Shown here piece by piece: positions 39,678-50,639 of a stretch of 64,000 bases of DNA. Origin of the DNA: Pollenia angustigena (Eukaryota > Arthropoda > Insecta > Diptera > Polleniidae); contig OV884059.1 in the NCBI GenBank assembly GCA_930367215.1, forward strand, positions 233,491,803 to 233,555,802, written 5' to 3'. The notes under the pieces are model-generated. The model was not told the origin of the DNA. It saw nothing but the letters and a program-made list of their open reading frames with translations, and did not search any database. The first letter of the stretch is position 1; each line of letters begins with the position of its first letter. Both the position numbers and the translations under genes were made by a program.

Positions 39678-39839
39678 AGGCCGTTACACACTATCCCACA
39701 AAGTCTTACGTATTTTATGAAAATGCAACCCTGTCATGATAAGTTGTTTTTGTTTTTTGTAAATTTATAAACAATAATTAGATCATGGAAGCATTTTCAT
39801 AAAATACGAAAGACTTTGTAGGATAGTGTGTAACGGCCT
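39678..39839. mobile_element. 162-bp MITE (AGGCCGTTACACACTATCC), TTA duplication
   Basis: AGGCCGTTACACACTATCC and its inverse GGATAGTGTGTAACGGCCT are almost perfect terminal repeats, continuing through ACAAAGTCTT. TTA is duplicated (39675-39677, 39840-39842). Confidence 0.88.
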
Positions 39840-39842
39840 TTA

Positions 39843-40499
39843 ACTGCTGATATAATTGGAAATAAGCTAAAAAAATAAAAAAGGGTATTCATTTCAAAAT
39901 TTTTTTGGTTGGAGAAATGGAAAAAAGGAAAATTACACCTTATTGACGTGAACGGTATTTATTTTAGTTAAAGGTACAAAACTGTCAAAAACAAAAATCT
40001 GTCATATAATTCTTGGAAGTAATTGACATTTTTCAAGATGCCAAATAAAAGAGTTAAAATTGAATTAATTGATTATTTAATTGTCACGTAATTTTTAAGT
40101 TCTTTTTTAATATTTTTTTGCATAAAATTCATTTTTAATTTAGTTTTGAAAAACGACGTCTTAAAAAGTAAAATTTGATTTAATAAAAATGGAGTTTAAA
40201 GAATCATAGTTGATTATCTTAAAAAGAGATGTAAATTTTAGTGCTTTTTGTAAAAATAACAACATTTTTAATATGGTGGCAACCACACTCAATTGGACGT
40301 TTGTGAATTGCCAACTCTTTAAAAATTGTAAAATTGTAATTTTCCAATCTGATTTTCTTACACTTGGTTAAAGCTTGTTTAAATTGCAACTTTCGGTGGA
40401 AAAGTTTTTCCTTGTGTTTGTTGTAACAAAAATTAAATTTTTCCACTTTTCCAACAAATAAAAAAACTGAAATGAATACCCTTAAAGTAAATTTAAATC
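39843..40499. other. Nothing identified
   Basis: AT-rich intergenic sequence without a supported feature. Confidence 0.4.
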
Positions 40500-40613
40500 C
40501 AAGGCGAATTCATTACAGTTTATCTCGGTACTACAACAAGTACAAATCGTACAAAAATCACAAGCAATTTGTAAAAAAAAATTGTCAGCAGGACTTCTAA
40601 AACCATGATGAAC
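40500..40613. mobile_element. Fragment of the CAAGGCGAATTCAT hAT MITE
   Basis: CAAGGCGAATTCATTACAG is followed by GGTACTACAACAAGTACAA, matching the inverse of the right part of the 3111-3341 copy. The second terminal repeat is missing. Confidence 0.6.
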
Positions 40614-40670
40614 TAAACAGGTGGCATTACTACCCCAGCTTTTTGCTCTTGCATTGTTTATCCAAACTTA

Positions 40671-40796
40671 CATAGCGTCTTCACCTGACAATATGTTGTC
40701 ATACCAAACGTCAAAATTCATATTAAAAAAAATTTTTCGAGTTTTTTTTATATGGACTTTGACGTTTGGTATGACAAAAAATTGTCAGGTGAAAAC
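40671..40796. mobile_element. Hairpin MITE (CATAG.GTCTTCA family), copy 1
   Basis: CACCTGACAA..TTGTCATACCAAACGTCAAA at the left is answered by TTTGACGTTTGGTATGACAA..TTGTCAGGTG at the right. The right terminus is diverged. A cleaner copy is at 44666-44808. Confidence 0.75.
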
Positions 40797-41689
40797 TAAT
40801 CCTCTTGAGTATACCATGGAGTAGTTTTAAAACTACTCCTTAGTGGTCCAAAGGTGGGTTATATGGTCCTCTCCTAGGACATCGTAATGTTAAATAGACC
40901 AGGGGTCTAATCACCGCATACGATATCGAGCAAAATTGATCGAAATTACACAGTGTTACAAAATTGAATGAAATAGAAAAACCTGGGACCGGATATTATT
41001 TTTCTTGTAGGGCTTGTCGACTAAAACAAGATTCCAATAGTGAAATATACCGGACACCTCCAAAATCCGGATTTACGGGTAAAAAACCGGTTTTTGTGCC
41101 TTTGCGCACTTATAAGCCTGTAATTTTGTTGATAATGATCCGATTTTCAATTTCTTACTAGATTTGGAAAGAAGAAACTGAGATCTTTCGAACAATGTAT
41201 AATTTATTTAAGAAAACTGGAGAAATTTGGATGTTATTGTCGAGCAAACACAAATTTTGTAGATTTTTCAAAAAAATTTCAAATTTAGTGACGTTTTTAT
41301 ACATTATTTTCTTAAGAAACTAAAATACTATTGAGTTTATTCAAAAAGTACGTTTATTAACGATTACAACGCATATTTGGGTTTAAAAATAGATAAGTAA
41401 TTGACTGAGTTATTTAACTTTTCATGAAAATAAACTTTTAAACATTTTATAAAAATTTTATTAATCAATTAATCAATGTTATCCTAAACACAATTTGTAA
41501 TGAGAGTTTAAGTCATTCAAAAATATTGTTTTTTTTCGAGAGCTTTACTCATGTAAAATTATTGTTTTTTTTAATATGACGTTTTGTTAATGTCTTCTTT
41601 TTCACTTTGAATCTGTGTATTTAAAAAAACGTTTGCAATTTAATAAAAATCGTGTGCAATTTAAATTAAAATTATGACAAAGATGACAA

Positions 41690-42380
41690 AAAGCATCGCC
41701 GTTTACATCTAATTTTTGCAAATTGTTTCATGTATCCCAGTTTAAGATGCAGTGGTGCCATAATAACGTCCTTAACTTTAACTAATTGGTAATTTAAAAT
41801 GTTTTTGCTGCCTTTTCTATGTGACTCGCGAGATAGCCATAGTTTGCGATCATAACGATTCGGCGCACGACATATTACATTACAAATCTTAAATTAATAA
41901 AAAATAAAGTCATAAATTTTTATAAGAAAATTTACTTTTAAATGAACCATCAATAAAAAGTCGCCATTCATCTGCATTATAATTGTGATTTAATGCCGAA
42001 AATAGTTTCGGTACATCAACGCAATACACGAGATCACTGTCATTGGAAATAGTCTTAAATCTTTCTTCAAGTAACCAAGTCCGGTAACTTGTTCTACTAG
42101 ATGTTATAACGAAATCCTTTTCCACAAAATTCTACTGCTTTAATCGCGACCAAAGGACTTCAGATTGCTGCTTTGACAAGTGTAATTCGCGAACAAGATC
42201 GTAGAAATCAGCATTTGACAAAATATGCCGCTCCGTTGTTGTAGACCTGGATGGAAGGAACTTTCTTTGTTCAAAATCTTTTTCTGTTATATCGACAGAT
42301 TTGCTCGTTGTCGGTAGATCATTACTTACAGGTATCGGTTTTGTAACAGTTACAACATTTGCGTACTTAATGTTTTTGCG
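41690..42380 (-). pseudogene. Captured protein-coding fragment in the fold-back loop
   Basis: Minus-strand frames read RHILSNADFYDLVRELHLSK, then SEVLWSRLKQ, an in-frame TAG, then VEKDFVITSSRTSYRTWLLE, DLVYCVDVPKLFSALNHNYN and ADEWRLFIDGSFKSK. After a break come PNRYDRKLWLS and VIMAPLHLKLGYMKQFAK. I recall the combination 'EWRLFIDSSK' and 'LPPLHIKLGLMK' from a widespread family of uncharacterised arthropod proteins, often linked to mobile DNA. At the TAG the family, as I remember it, has Trp (TGG), which would be a one-base change. Function unknown. Confidence 0.6.
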
Positions 42381-43279
42381 TGTTTTAAAACTGTTTTGTT
42401 TTTAAAATCACGCCGGTGACTGATATCAGTAAATAAGCCAAAAATTTGTTACAATTGTCACACATTTTGTATACAATTTTAATTTAAATTGCACACGATT
42501 TTTATTAAATTGCAAACGTTTTTTTTAATACACAGATTCAAAGTGAAAAAGAAGACATTAACAAAACGTCATATTAAAAAAAAAAACAATAATTTTACAT
42601 GAGTAAAGCTCTCATTACTAATATTTTTTGTAAATCTAAGTTGTGTTTAGGCTAACAGTGATTTGTAATTTTAAAGAAAGTGCGTAAAAAGAACACGAAA
42701 AAAAACAATATTTTTGAATGACTTAAACTCTCATTACAAATTTTTTTTGTGTTTAAGATAGCATTGATTAATAAAATTTTTATAAAATGTTTAAAAGTTT
42801 ATTTTCATGAAAAGTTAAATAACTCAGTCAATCACTTATCTATTTTTAAACCCAAAAATGCGTTGTAATCGTTAATAAACGTACTTTTTGAATAAACTCA
42901 ATAGTATTATAGTTTCTTAAGAAAATAATGTATAAAAACGTCACTAAATTTGAAATTTTCTTGAAAAATCTACAAAATTTGTGTTTGCTCGACAATAACA
43001 TCCAAATTTCTCCAGTTTTCTTAAATAAATTATACATTGTTCGAAAGATCTCAGTTTCTTCTTTCCAAATCTAGTAAGATCGGATCATTATCAACAAAAT
43101 TACAGGCTTATAAGTGCGCAAAGGCACAAAAACCGGTTTTTTACCCGTAAATCCGGATTTTGGAGGTGTCCGGTATATTTCACTATTGGAATCTTGTTTT
43201 ACTCGACAAGCCCTACAAGAAAAATGATATCCGGTCCCAGGTTTTTTGGACTGTCTCACCGTGTTATTTATTTTGGTAT

Positions 43280-43440
43280 CACGAAACTCGATATCGAATG
43301 AAATGTATTGAATTTGAAATAAAAGCATTCGATATCGAATAACTCGACATTATCGAGTTTTCATTCGATACGTCAGCGTCTATCGTATGCAAAAAACATC
43401 GACAGTTTATTCGATACGATAGTATCGATTGCGGTGATTA
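43280..43440. promoter_or_regulatory. Cluster of CGATA motifs at the fold-back end
   Basis: About nine CGATA/TATCG words occur in 160 bp, including two ATTCGATATCGAAT palindromes and ACGATAGTATCGATT. In Drosophila, CGATA clusters bind the insulator protein BEAF-32 and the related TATCGATA binds DREF. Binding here is inference. Confidence 0.4.
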
Positions 43441-43446
43441 GGCCCC

Positions 43447-44576
43447 AGGTTTTTTCCATACGTTTGGGTTACTTTTGGACTAGTCCTGGTCCCTTGTGGA
43501 CTACTCTTAACACGCGTGCTTGGACCGGTCCTATTATTTGCAAGGTGATGCTCTGAAATTTCAAACTACACCATCATGCTAGAAACACAACTGGGACGAA
43601 CGACGAACTTCGCATAGTACGACGAATTCGTCGGCAAGAATTCGTTGCGTAAATTCGTCAAATGAGACACAATAAGTGCGTGAACCTATCATTTTTTTTA
43701 ATTTTTAAAAAACCTTTAACCGGGTATGTAGGGTATGAATGTTTTTAGTTTTCTGCATGGTATTTTAGTACAATAATCCTCCTTGGGCCAATTTGACCCA
43801 ATTTTGGTTTTCAAACGCAAAATTTTTCTCTTTAATTATAAGATATGAACGTGAAACTTTAATTTATCCATTACAGGGGCAAAAATTATAAATTTAAATG
43901 AAAATAATAAAATTTAAATTTTTCCTCCCACCCACCACATTTAAAAATGCGATTTACACACACTGAATATCCTTTGGGCCAATATGGCCTAACAAGCGAT
44001 ATTGCAAGTTTAATTCCACTTTACCATTTTTTACCTATTGAATTCAGAATCATCGATCAATAATTTTTTTCAGTCAAATAATTAATAAAATCGCTTTCAA
44101 AATATATTTATTACAAGTACATGCAAGTGATCAGCTGTTCAGTTGTTTTATTTTCGATAGTGTCAAAATTTGCTTACATTTTAGCGCGCCATGATTTTTT
44201 TTTTGTTTTCTTTATCTTTGGTTGTTTGACAGTATCAAATGTTTTTACACAAACAAAATGAATGTTGAATATTATTTTTGTCAAGCTAATAGGGCCTTAA
44301 TTTCTTCAATGTAAATAAAATTCAATTTTTAATTACAATATTTTGTTCCCGTCGTTTCGTCGATTGTTTGTAGACTTTTTCAAGGGATTGTCTATTTAAA
44401 AATTATAAAAACAATAAAATAAATACAATAATGTACCACATAAACATTAAAGACTTACAATATGAAAATTTAATCACATTAAAAAGTTTTAGATGTACTC
44501 AGGATCATACAAATATAAAAATTAATTTTAATATTTAAAAAATACATATTACTTTAAACTTTAAATATATCACAGC
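43447..44576. other. Nothing firm
   Basis: AT-rich. 43440-43680 is GC-richer with recurring AATTCGTC words. No element ends or coding region were identified. Confidence 0.35.
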
Positions 44577-44665
44577 TTAAGTAATGGCAACAATATAGCT
44601 CGCATTTATTTTGTTCGTGTCTTCCTTCAAATTCATTGTTCTATTCATTTGTTGTTGGACTCTTA

Positions 44666-44808
44666 CATAGGGTCTTCATCTGACAATTTTTTGTCATACC
44701 AAACGTCAAACTTCATATAAAAAAAAAACGCTGACAAAAATTTTAAAGTTTTTTTATATGAACTTTGACGTTTGGTATAACAAAAAATTGTCAGGTGAAG
44801 ACATCGTG
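44666..44808. mobile_element. Hairpin MITE (CATAG.GTCTTCA family), copy 2, in the Penelope gene
   Basis: CATAGGGTCTTCATCTGACA and TGTCAGGTGAAGACATCGTG are inverted ends; arms run through CATACCAAACGTCAAA. TTA is duplicated (44663-44665, 44809-44811). Excision rejoins YTIESL to RVQQQMNRTM in the Penelope frame. Confidence 0.9.
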
Positions 44809-45013
44809 TTAGGCTTTCAATTGTGTACCTCTTTCTTTCTTTATTTTCTTTATCTAGAATTTTTACATCATCGAACCTAATTGTGTGACCAGTATGTAGG
44901 ATGTGTTGTGCTAGTGCTGTTGTCTCTTTTCTCCGCATTATGTCCATCTTGTGTTCTCCCATTCTTGTCTCCAGTGTACGCTTTGTTGTTCCTATATAAA
45001 TAACTTGAGGGTT

Positions 45014-45522
45014 ACACGATCAAGTTTTGGCTATCAAGTTTTAATACACTCACACTTTTTTACCAATACACTCATACTTTTAAAAATTGATACGAACTTG
45101 CCTCTAAAATTCTCTTGCCAGTGAGTGTATCAATTTTCGTTCAAGAAAACAGCTTATTACAAATCTTTTGAAGTTGTTTTTGTTTTTTTTTCACAAATAT
45201 TTTGCCGGCAAAAGCTGAAGTTCTTTGTTTTTACAAATTGTTGCGGGAATTTTAAAATTTTAACTAAAAACCTAAAAAAATAGTGAAATATGTTTATTAA
45301 TAAAATTAATAAGCAAAATGATAAAGTCCCTTCGAACAGCCTACAGTGCAGAAAATCAAAAGTGGAAAATAGCAAAACATTTTGAGTTGTTTTCTCGGCG
45401 ACGCCATCTTGAAGAAGTAAATTGCTTTCGACTTGCGTGCAGCCTACGTCACAGCTGTCAACTTTTGCATATTTTGACAATCAGTATATGTAAAAGACTA
45501 TCAAGAAAATCTTGATCGTGTG
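45014..45522. mobile_element. Insertion in the GIY-YIG domain
   Basis: About 505 bp bounded by CGATCAAGTTTTGGCTATCA at the left and the inverse CTTGATCG at the right separate the first part of the GIY-YIG region (YELQCEGNDKQPCELTVQP) from NPQVIYIGTTKR. The family is unknown and the duplication is ambiguous. Confidence 0.6.
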
Positions 45523-46270
45523 GCTGCACTGTAAGCTCGCATGGCTGTTTGTCATTTCCTTCACATTGTAATTCGTATACAATGTTACTTTGTTTTTGTT
45601 TATTAATTGGCGCCTTAACTCTAGAAAAAATTGTACTTAATGTCAAATAGGGTTTGTATGCAAAACAGATGTTTTTTGTTTTTATTGACGACCGTATATT
45701 ATTATTATCGGTTAACCCAGGTATGTATTTTACACTGTAAAATTTTTTCTCTTCTTTTTCTATGTTTGCAGATTTGTTGTGGTTATTTTCGTCCTTATCC
45801 AATTGTTTAATCGTATTGTCTATCAATGTAGATGTGAGTTTGGTGGGAAAGCTATTGTTTTTTAAAATGTTTGTTATAATGTGTTTGTTTTTATTATGAA
45901 ATTGTGTATCACTTATGTTGTACACCCTAGAAATAAAATTTTTTGCTGTGTTTATAATTTGATTTTTGGGTTGTGTAGCGTGGTAATTCATTAACCTTCC
46001 TGAAGATGTTTCTTTAGTGTACCAATCAAACAGAATTTTATTATTTTTGCGTATAATTTTTGAGTCTAAGTACGCGATTTCTCCGTTTTACTCAATCTCA
46101 GTAGTAAATTGTATTTTAGGGTGTTGTCTGTTAAGAATTGACAGAATTGTGTCCTTGTCTTCTATGCGAGTTATCGCCAAAATGTCGTCTACATACATAT
46201 TTGGCGATATATTTAATGTAAATATTTTCATTTTCCAGTTCAGTAATTGCATCGTCAAGTAGGTTGTCAA
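45457..46270 (-). pseudogene. Penelope reverse transcriptase, C-terminal half
   Basis: MYVDDILAITRIEDKDTILS (RT catalytic box) and LNRQHPKIQFTTEIE on one frame. On another, FISRVYNISDTQFHNKNKHI, VKYIPGLTDNNNIRSSIKTK and APINKQKQSNIVYELQCEGN lead into the endonuclease. A frameshift lies near 46085. Confidence 0.85.
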
Positions 46271-47054
46271 GTATGATATCCGCTATAGTGGGTGATAGTG
46301 GGTTCCCCATTGGCATACCAAAGATTTGAGTATAAATATTTTCACCAAACATAAAATAATTATTGTCATTTAGACAAAATTTAAGTATTCTTAAAAATTG
46401 TGAGCTGGACATCTTAGTATGATTTTTAATAATACTCCACTTTTTCATAATTGTGTTTATTGCCGTCTGAATTGGGATGTTCGTGAATAGTGAAATCACG
46501 TCCTTTACCCGTAGCGAATTTTTAACATTATATTTGTCAGAAATTATGACTTTAAGAATATTACCAACGTATTTTGATAATTGGTAACATGGTACTTGAA
46601 CTGACGACACAATAGGTCGTAAGGGTGTCCCTTCCTTATGTATTTTGGGTAAGCCGTATATTCTAGGTGCAGTAGCCGCAGAACAAAGAAGTTTACGTTT
46701 TTCACCTGTATTAATAATATTATTTTTGTAGAGGTCAGAAATAATGGTATTGTTTTGTTTCTGCAGTTTGTCAGTTGGTTCTGCTCTTGAAATTCTGTAG
46801 GTGTTTTTGTTTCCTATAAGTGCTTGCATTTTCCCCTCATACTCATTTTTATACATAGCTACCATCTTATTTCCTTTGTCCGCCTGTATAATAATTATGT
46901 CGTTATATTTCCTTAAAAGTTTCTTAGTTTTCTCAAAAATTGTGCGGATAAACTTATCCTTTTTTGTATTTTTAATGCTTCTTTTAAAAGCGGATACATG
47001 GTTTGCTAATTTTGTTCTAGCGACGTCCTTTTCTTTATCAAAATTCCCATCCAT
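46131..47054 (-). pseudogene. Penelope reverse transcriptase, N-terminal half
   Basis: 307 codons from ATG 47054 with the RT fingers and palm motifs up to KYVCRRHFGD, where the frame slips just at the YVDD box. Upstream (47055-47150) another frame gives SDQSIFIPVDASLQQINNKK, so the true N-terminus is further 5'. Confidence 0.85.
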
Positions 47055-47288
47055 GGCCTGTATACATACATTGCTCTTTTATATTTTTTTTATTGTTGAT
47101 TTGTTGTAGACTTGCATCTACTGGTATAAATATACTTTGATCGCTTTCATTTAATATTTTTCTTCATTGAAAATTTTATTATTCGCAAACATGAAAATGT
47201 TACTGGAGATAAACAATTTGTTCCATTTCGAGGTCGTGCAGTTTTTGGTAAAAGCCCGCCAGATTCGGCAAGGTGAAACTTTTGTTTT

Positions 47289-47958
47289 TATACCCTCCAC
47301 CACAATTAGTTGTGAAATGGGTATATTAAGTTTGTCATTCCGTGTGAAACTTTTTTATTATTCATCTCAGACCCCACAAAGTATATATATTCTGGGTCCT
47401 TGAGTAATTCTAAGTCGATTTAGTCATGTCCGTCTGTCTGTCCGTCTGTCCGTCTGTTGAAAACACGCTCACTTTCGAACAACTCAAAAGAAATGAACAA
47501 ACTTGGTGCCAACTTGCTTGTAGTTATCCTAAGCAGTTTGGGATTGAAATCTAGCAAAATCGGTTCAGTAGAACCAGAGCTATGAATCAAAATGTGGAAC
47601 CACCAACTAAAAAAATTGATAATTTTGTTACAAAAATAACATAAATGCTGGAACAAGGCACGGAATGAGATAAGATTTTGCAAAAGTTTGTTTTATTTGG
47701 CTGGAAATCACGCTGTTAAATTTCGTGAAGATCCGTCCGTAATTTACCCTAAGCCCCATATAAACACTACTCCCGGAAAACAGTTTAGTACGCGAAAAAC
47801 CGGAAAACAGTTTAGTCGCCTAAAACCATAATTAATAACAAATCGTCACAGTTTAAGATAATAATAACATCATACAGATATTACTCCTTAAACATTTGAA
47901 ATGTCGGTGGAGGGTATCAAAGATTCGGCTCAGCCGAATATAGCACTCTAACTTGTTT
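47289..47958 (-). repeat. Repeat family A, copy 3 (inverted)
   Basis: Reads TATACCCTCCACCACAATTA at the left and CTCTAACTTGTT at the right, with the hairpin ATTCGGC-TCA-GCCGAAT and a run of GTCTGTCTGTCCGTCTG. One internal unit only. It abuts the 5' side of the Penelope element. Confidence 0.8.
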
Positions 47959-48034
47959 GCATTTGTTATATTTCCATATTTTTTTAATTTAGGTTAGAGT
48001 GGTGCTTACATTATCAGACCCTCTTCCAAAGTGA

Positions 48035-48545
48035 TGCACAATTACATGTGATAAGTTTTTTACTACATACAATCTTGCCATTCAACTACTTTCTTCGGAA
48101 TATTACATTAGTTGGCACTGTCCGTAAAAATAAAACTTTTGTCCTCAAAAATTCTGGATATGAAAAAAGGAGTTGCTAATTCCACACGCAAGCGCATTAC
48201 TAGGCGATGGCCTGTTGCATTATTTTCAAATATAATAGATTTATCAGCATATAACTCCTACATCATATGGACTGATATGAATCCTGCCTGGAGTTTTAAT
48301 AAAACTTCTGACGCAGGCTTTATCTAGTAGAACTAGCAGGTCAGCTAATAATTGAGCATAGTTTGCAAACATTTTGCCACGTGGACCATAAGCCAGAAAT
48401 ATTCAAGAACAAAATGTTCTCACAGGTACCTCGCAATGTTCTAAAGAAAATAGTACAACTACGCCATTGCACAGTAATTTACCAAATAAACGACAGCGGT
48501 GTTTATTTTGTCAACATGGAGGAATTCTAATAAGTATGTTCCACC
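48035..48545 (+). pseudogene. piggyBac-type transposase C-terminal fragment
   Basis: In shifting frames: YNLAIQLLSSEYYISW, VGTVRKNKTF-like, FWI/ILDMKKGVAN, then RITRRWPVALFSNIIDLSAY, NSYIIWTDMNPAWS and, after a stop, NLPNKRQRCLFCQHGG. The RRWP..LF..IIDL..YN.YIIW block and the terminal Cys-rich region are characteristic of piggyBac (DDE_Tnp_1_7) transposases. The catalytic core upstream is gone. Confidence 0.8.
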
Positions 48546-48556
48546 AAATGTGATTC

Positions 48557-48587
48557 TTCTATCTATCTATCTATCTATCTATCTATA
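48557..48587. repeat. (CTAT)n microsatellite
   Basis: Six to seven tandem CTAT/ATCT units directly adjoining the left end of the pogo-like element. Confidence 0.95.
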
Positions 48588-48589
48588 TA

Positions 48590-49847
48590 CAGTGAACTCG
48601 CGAAAACGTCAACACTCAAAAGGGTGAACGTCTCAGAAATGTGAACAAATTTATTTTTACACATACTATTCTAAAACGTGAACAAAATCTGGAAGCTCAC
48701 ACATTTTTTTCTTTTTTTGTTTACTTTTTAAAATGTTTTTTTTTAATTGGGAAATCCCCGAATTGAGGTCACTTATTGGTTTATATCACAGCGTACTTTT
48801 TTCTTAATTGTATCCATGTATGTATTCGCTGACATGTTAGCTGTTTTTAACATCGCTACGTTATTCGTGTTATTTGTGAAAGTGAAAAATGTCAATAAAA
48901 AAACCGAAAGTGTTATCTTTGAAATATAAAATAAATAGTCTTGAATTATTGCAAAAACGTTATAGTGGCAGTGGCTTGGCTAGAAAATATGGTGTTGCTA
49001 AATCAACATTTTTTCCATAAAGAAGAAAAAATAGGAAATAACAAATCGTGTAAAGAAAACTGTTTATGGTACCGGAAAGCGTAAAACATTACGTTCTTCT
49101 TAGCTTCCGAAAATGGAAAAAATTCTTTACAAATGGTTTCTTAGCATGCGAAATAAAAAATAACCGGTAAGCGGACTGATGCTAAAAGCAAGTGCTTTAG
49201 AAATTCACCAACAAATTAAAGTGAGTTATTGTGGTTTTCGTGCCAGCGATAGCTGGCTTTAAAAAATTAAGCAGAGGTTTATTGTTCGTCCTCTCATAAT
49301 TTCGGAGAAAAGCTTTTTGATCAGCCACAACTTGTTGACCCGTTTAAAGAAAAGTTAAGATCAAAAATGGAGGAACTCTCTTTATGTGCAAATCAGCTTG
49401 TAATGGAAGCAGCAGGTAACCCATACTTTTCATCATTGGAGAAAAGTGCTGAAAGAAAAAACTTTGTTAAAGATGATCAAACAAAACAACTTTTAAAAAC
49501 GATGACCGATTTTTTCCTGAGAAATTTTTAATCCCTTATAAACATTCCTTAAACAAAAAAATGTTTCTATTTGTTTTGGTTAACTTTATGTTTATTTTTT
49601 TATGGTATTCATAAGAAGTTAATTTTTTAATGTATCATAAGCAAAGTAAACTGAATTATTGCGTATATGTACATATATTTTTTGTTATTAAAAATGAATA
49701 AAATATGTTTTTTAAAATACTTGTTTATCTATTTATTTGAAAATAGGGGTGCTATTTTTTTAAAATTTTGGCATTCGATAACGTGAACAAACTCGAAAAC
49801 GTGAAACGCCATGGTCAAAATTAGTTCACGTTATCGCGAGTTGACTG
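48590..49847 (+). mobile_element. pogo/Tigger-like transposon, internally deleted
   Basis: The ends CAGTGAACTCGCGAAAACGT and the inverse of ACGTTATCGCGAGTTGACTG are inverted repeats, flanked by TA. The frames encode the N-terminal CENP-B-type DNA-binding region: SLKYKINSLELLQKRYSGSG, LARKYGVAKSTFFP, KWFLSMRNKKQPVSG and ISGEKLFDQPQLVDPFKEK. The DDE catalytic core is missing; a C-terminal remnant (VMEAAGNPYFSSLEKSAERK) follows. Stops and frameshifts are present. Confidence 0.85.
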
Positions 49848-50639
49848 TATATAAAACAGTGTGTGTGTGTTTGTATGTAATGTATGGAGTCCATACTATG
49901 GACTGCAAAACGGCTGTGCCGATTTTGATAAAATTTTCAGGGAATCTTCACAATATTCAGGCGGGTGACACTGTGAAGTCTGATTTTTTATTTTTGGTCT
50001 GCGGGCGGAGGGGCTAGGCAAAATCAAATTTTCATATTGCACCACCAATGACATATACATCAGAGAACTGCAAAATCACTATTTTTCTTGATTTATTCAT
50101 ACGCTAAAATTTACATTCAATCTTTGCTTGCAAAACAAAGTTCAACGTTGGTAATTTTTACATCGTTTCGTTCACATTTGATTTTTGCATTTATTCATTT
50201 TTTATTGAAATTGCTTTATTTGCATTTTTGTTGTGCACGGAATATAACACAAATGTGTTAATTCAAAGGAACACATTCTTATACTTTTGCATTCAAGTAG
50301 TCAATGTCCACTCGATGAGACGCTTCGTTACCATTAACAATAATAACAACAATAAACCACTCGAAGAGACGCTTTGTTAAAATTGACAACAATAAAAACA
50401 ACAATAACAAGAATACATTGTACCCACATACAGAACTACTGTACTTTTTAAAAGTAAAAAAAAAATTTCTGTTGCTATGGAAATTGTTTGTATGTACCTA
50501 CATACATATGTATGTGCGTTTAGTTTCATTTCAATTTTTTTTTCTTGTACTACATAGTTATAACTATATAAGTATTATAATGCTGAATGAATACATGAGT
50601 AATGATTGCTTGATTTCTTGCTTTTTTGCAAAGCTTGGG
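49848..50639. other. (GT)n tract and unassigned repeat-like sequence
   Basis: 49858-49874 is a short GT microsatellite. 49890-50030 (ACTGCAAAACGGCTGTGCCG, ATTTTGATAAAATTTTCAGG) has the form of a dispersed insect repeat, but I could not name it. The remainder is AT-rich. Confidence 0.4.

Larger units (their letters stand above)
40895..43446. mobile_element. Giant fold-back element with about 700-bp arms
   Basis: GGTCTAATCACCGCATACGA at the left end and TCGATTGCGGTGATTAGGCC at the right end are inverted. Long arms (about 40975-41680 and 42465-43255, estimated above 90% identical) include the frame GTGYYFSCRACRLKQDSNSE on the left and its near twin on the right. The roughly 800-bp loop carries a protein-coding fragment (41690-42380). 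No transposase is present. The outer 160 bp on the right has a cluster of CGATA motifs. Confidence 0.85.
44577..47150 (-). mobile_element. Penelope-like element (RT plus GIY-YIG), broken
   Basis: Minus-strand order: N-terminal region with VARTKLANHVSAFKRS and IIIIQADKGNKMVAMYKNEY, RT motifs RIYGLPKIHKEGTPLRPIVS, DVISLFTNIP, FGMPMGNPLSPTIADIILDN and the active-site YVDDILAI. After a linker comes part of a GIY-YIG endonuclease (QVIYIGTTKRTLETRMGEHK), and the protein ends NASYIVAIT at TAA (44577). Penelope-like elements uniquely pair a telomerase-like RT with GIY-YIG. Frameshifts at about 46131-46270 and 47050, plus two insertions, inactivate it. Confidence 0.9.

Noticed and set aside
40964..41161. 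Frame with GTGYYFSCRACRLKQ repeated at 43071-43328
   Set aside because: Looked like a conserved Cys protein duplicated twice, but both are the two arms of one fold-back element, so the shared frame follows from the inverted repeat and is not evidence of coding.
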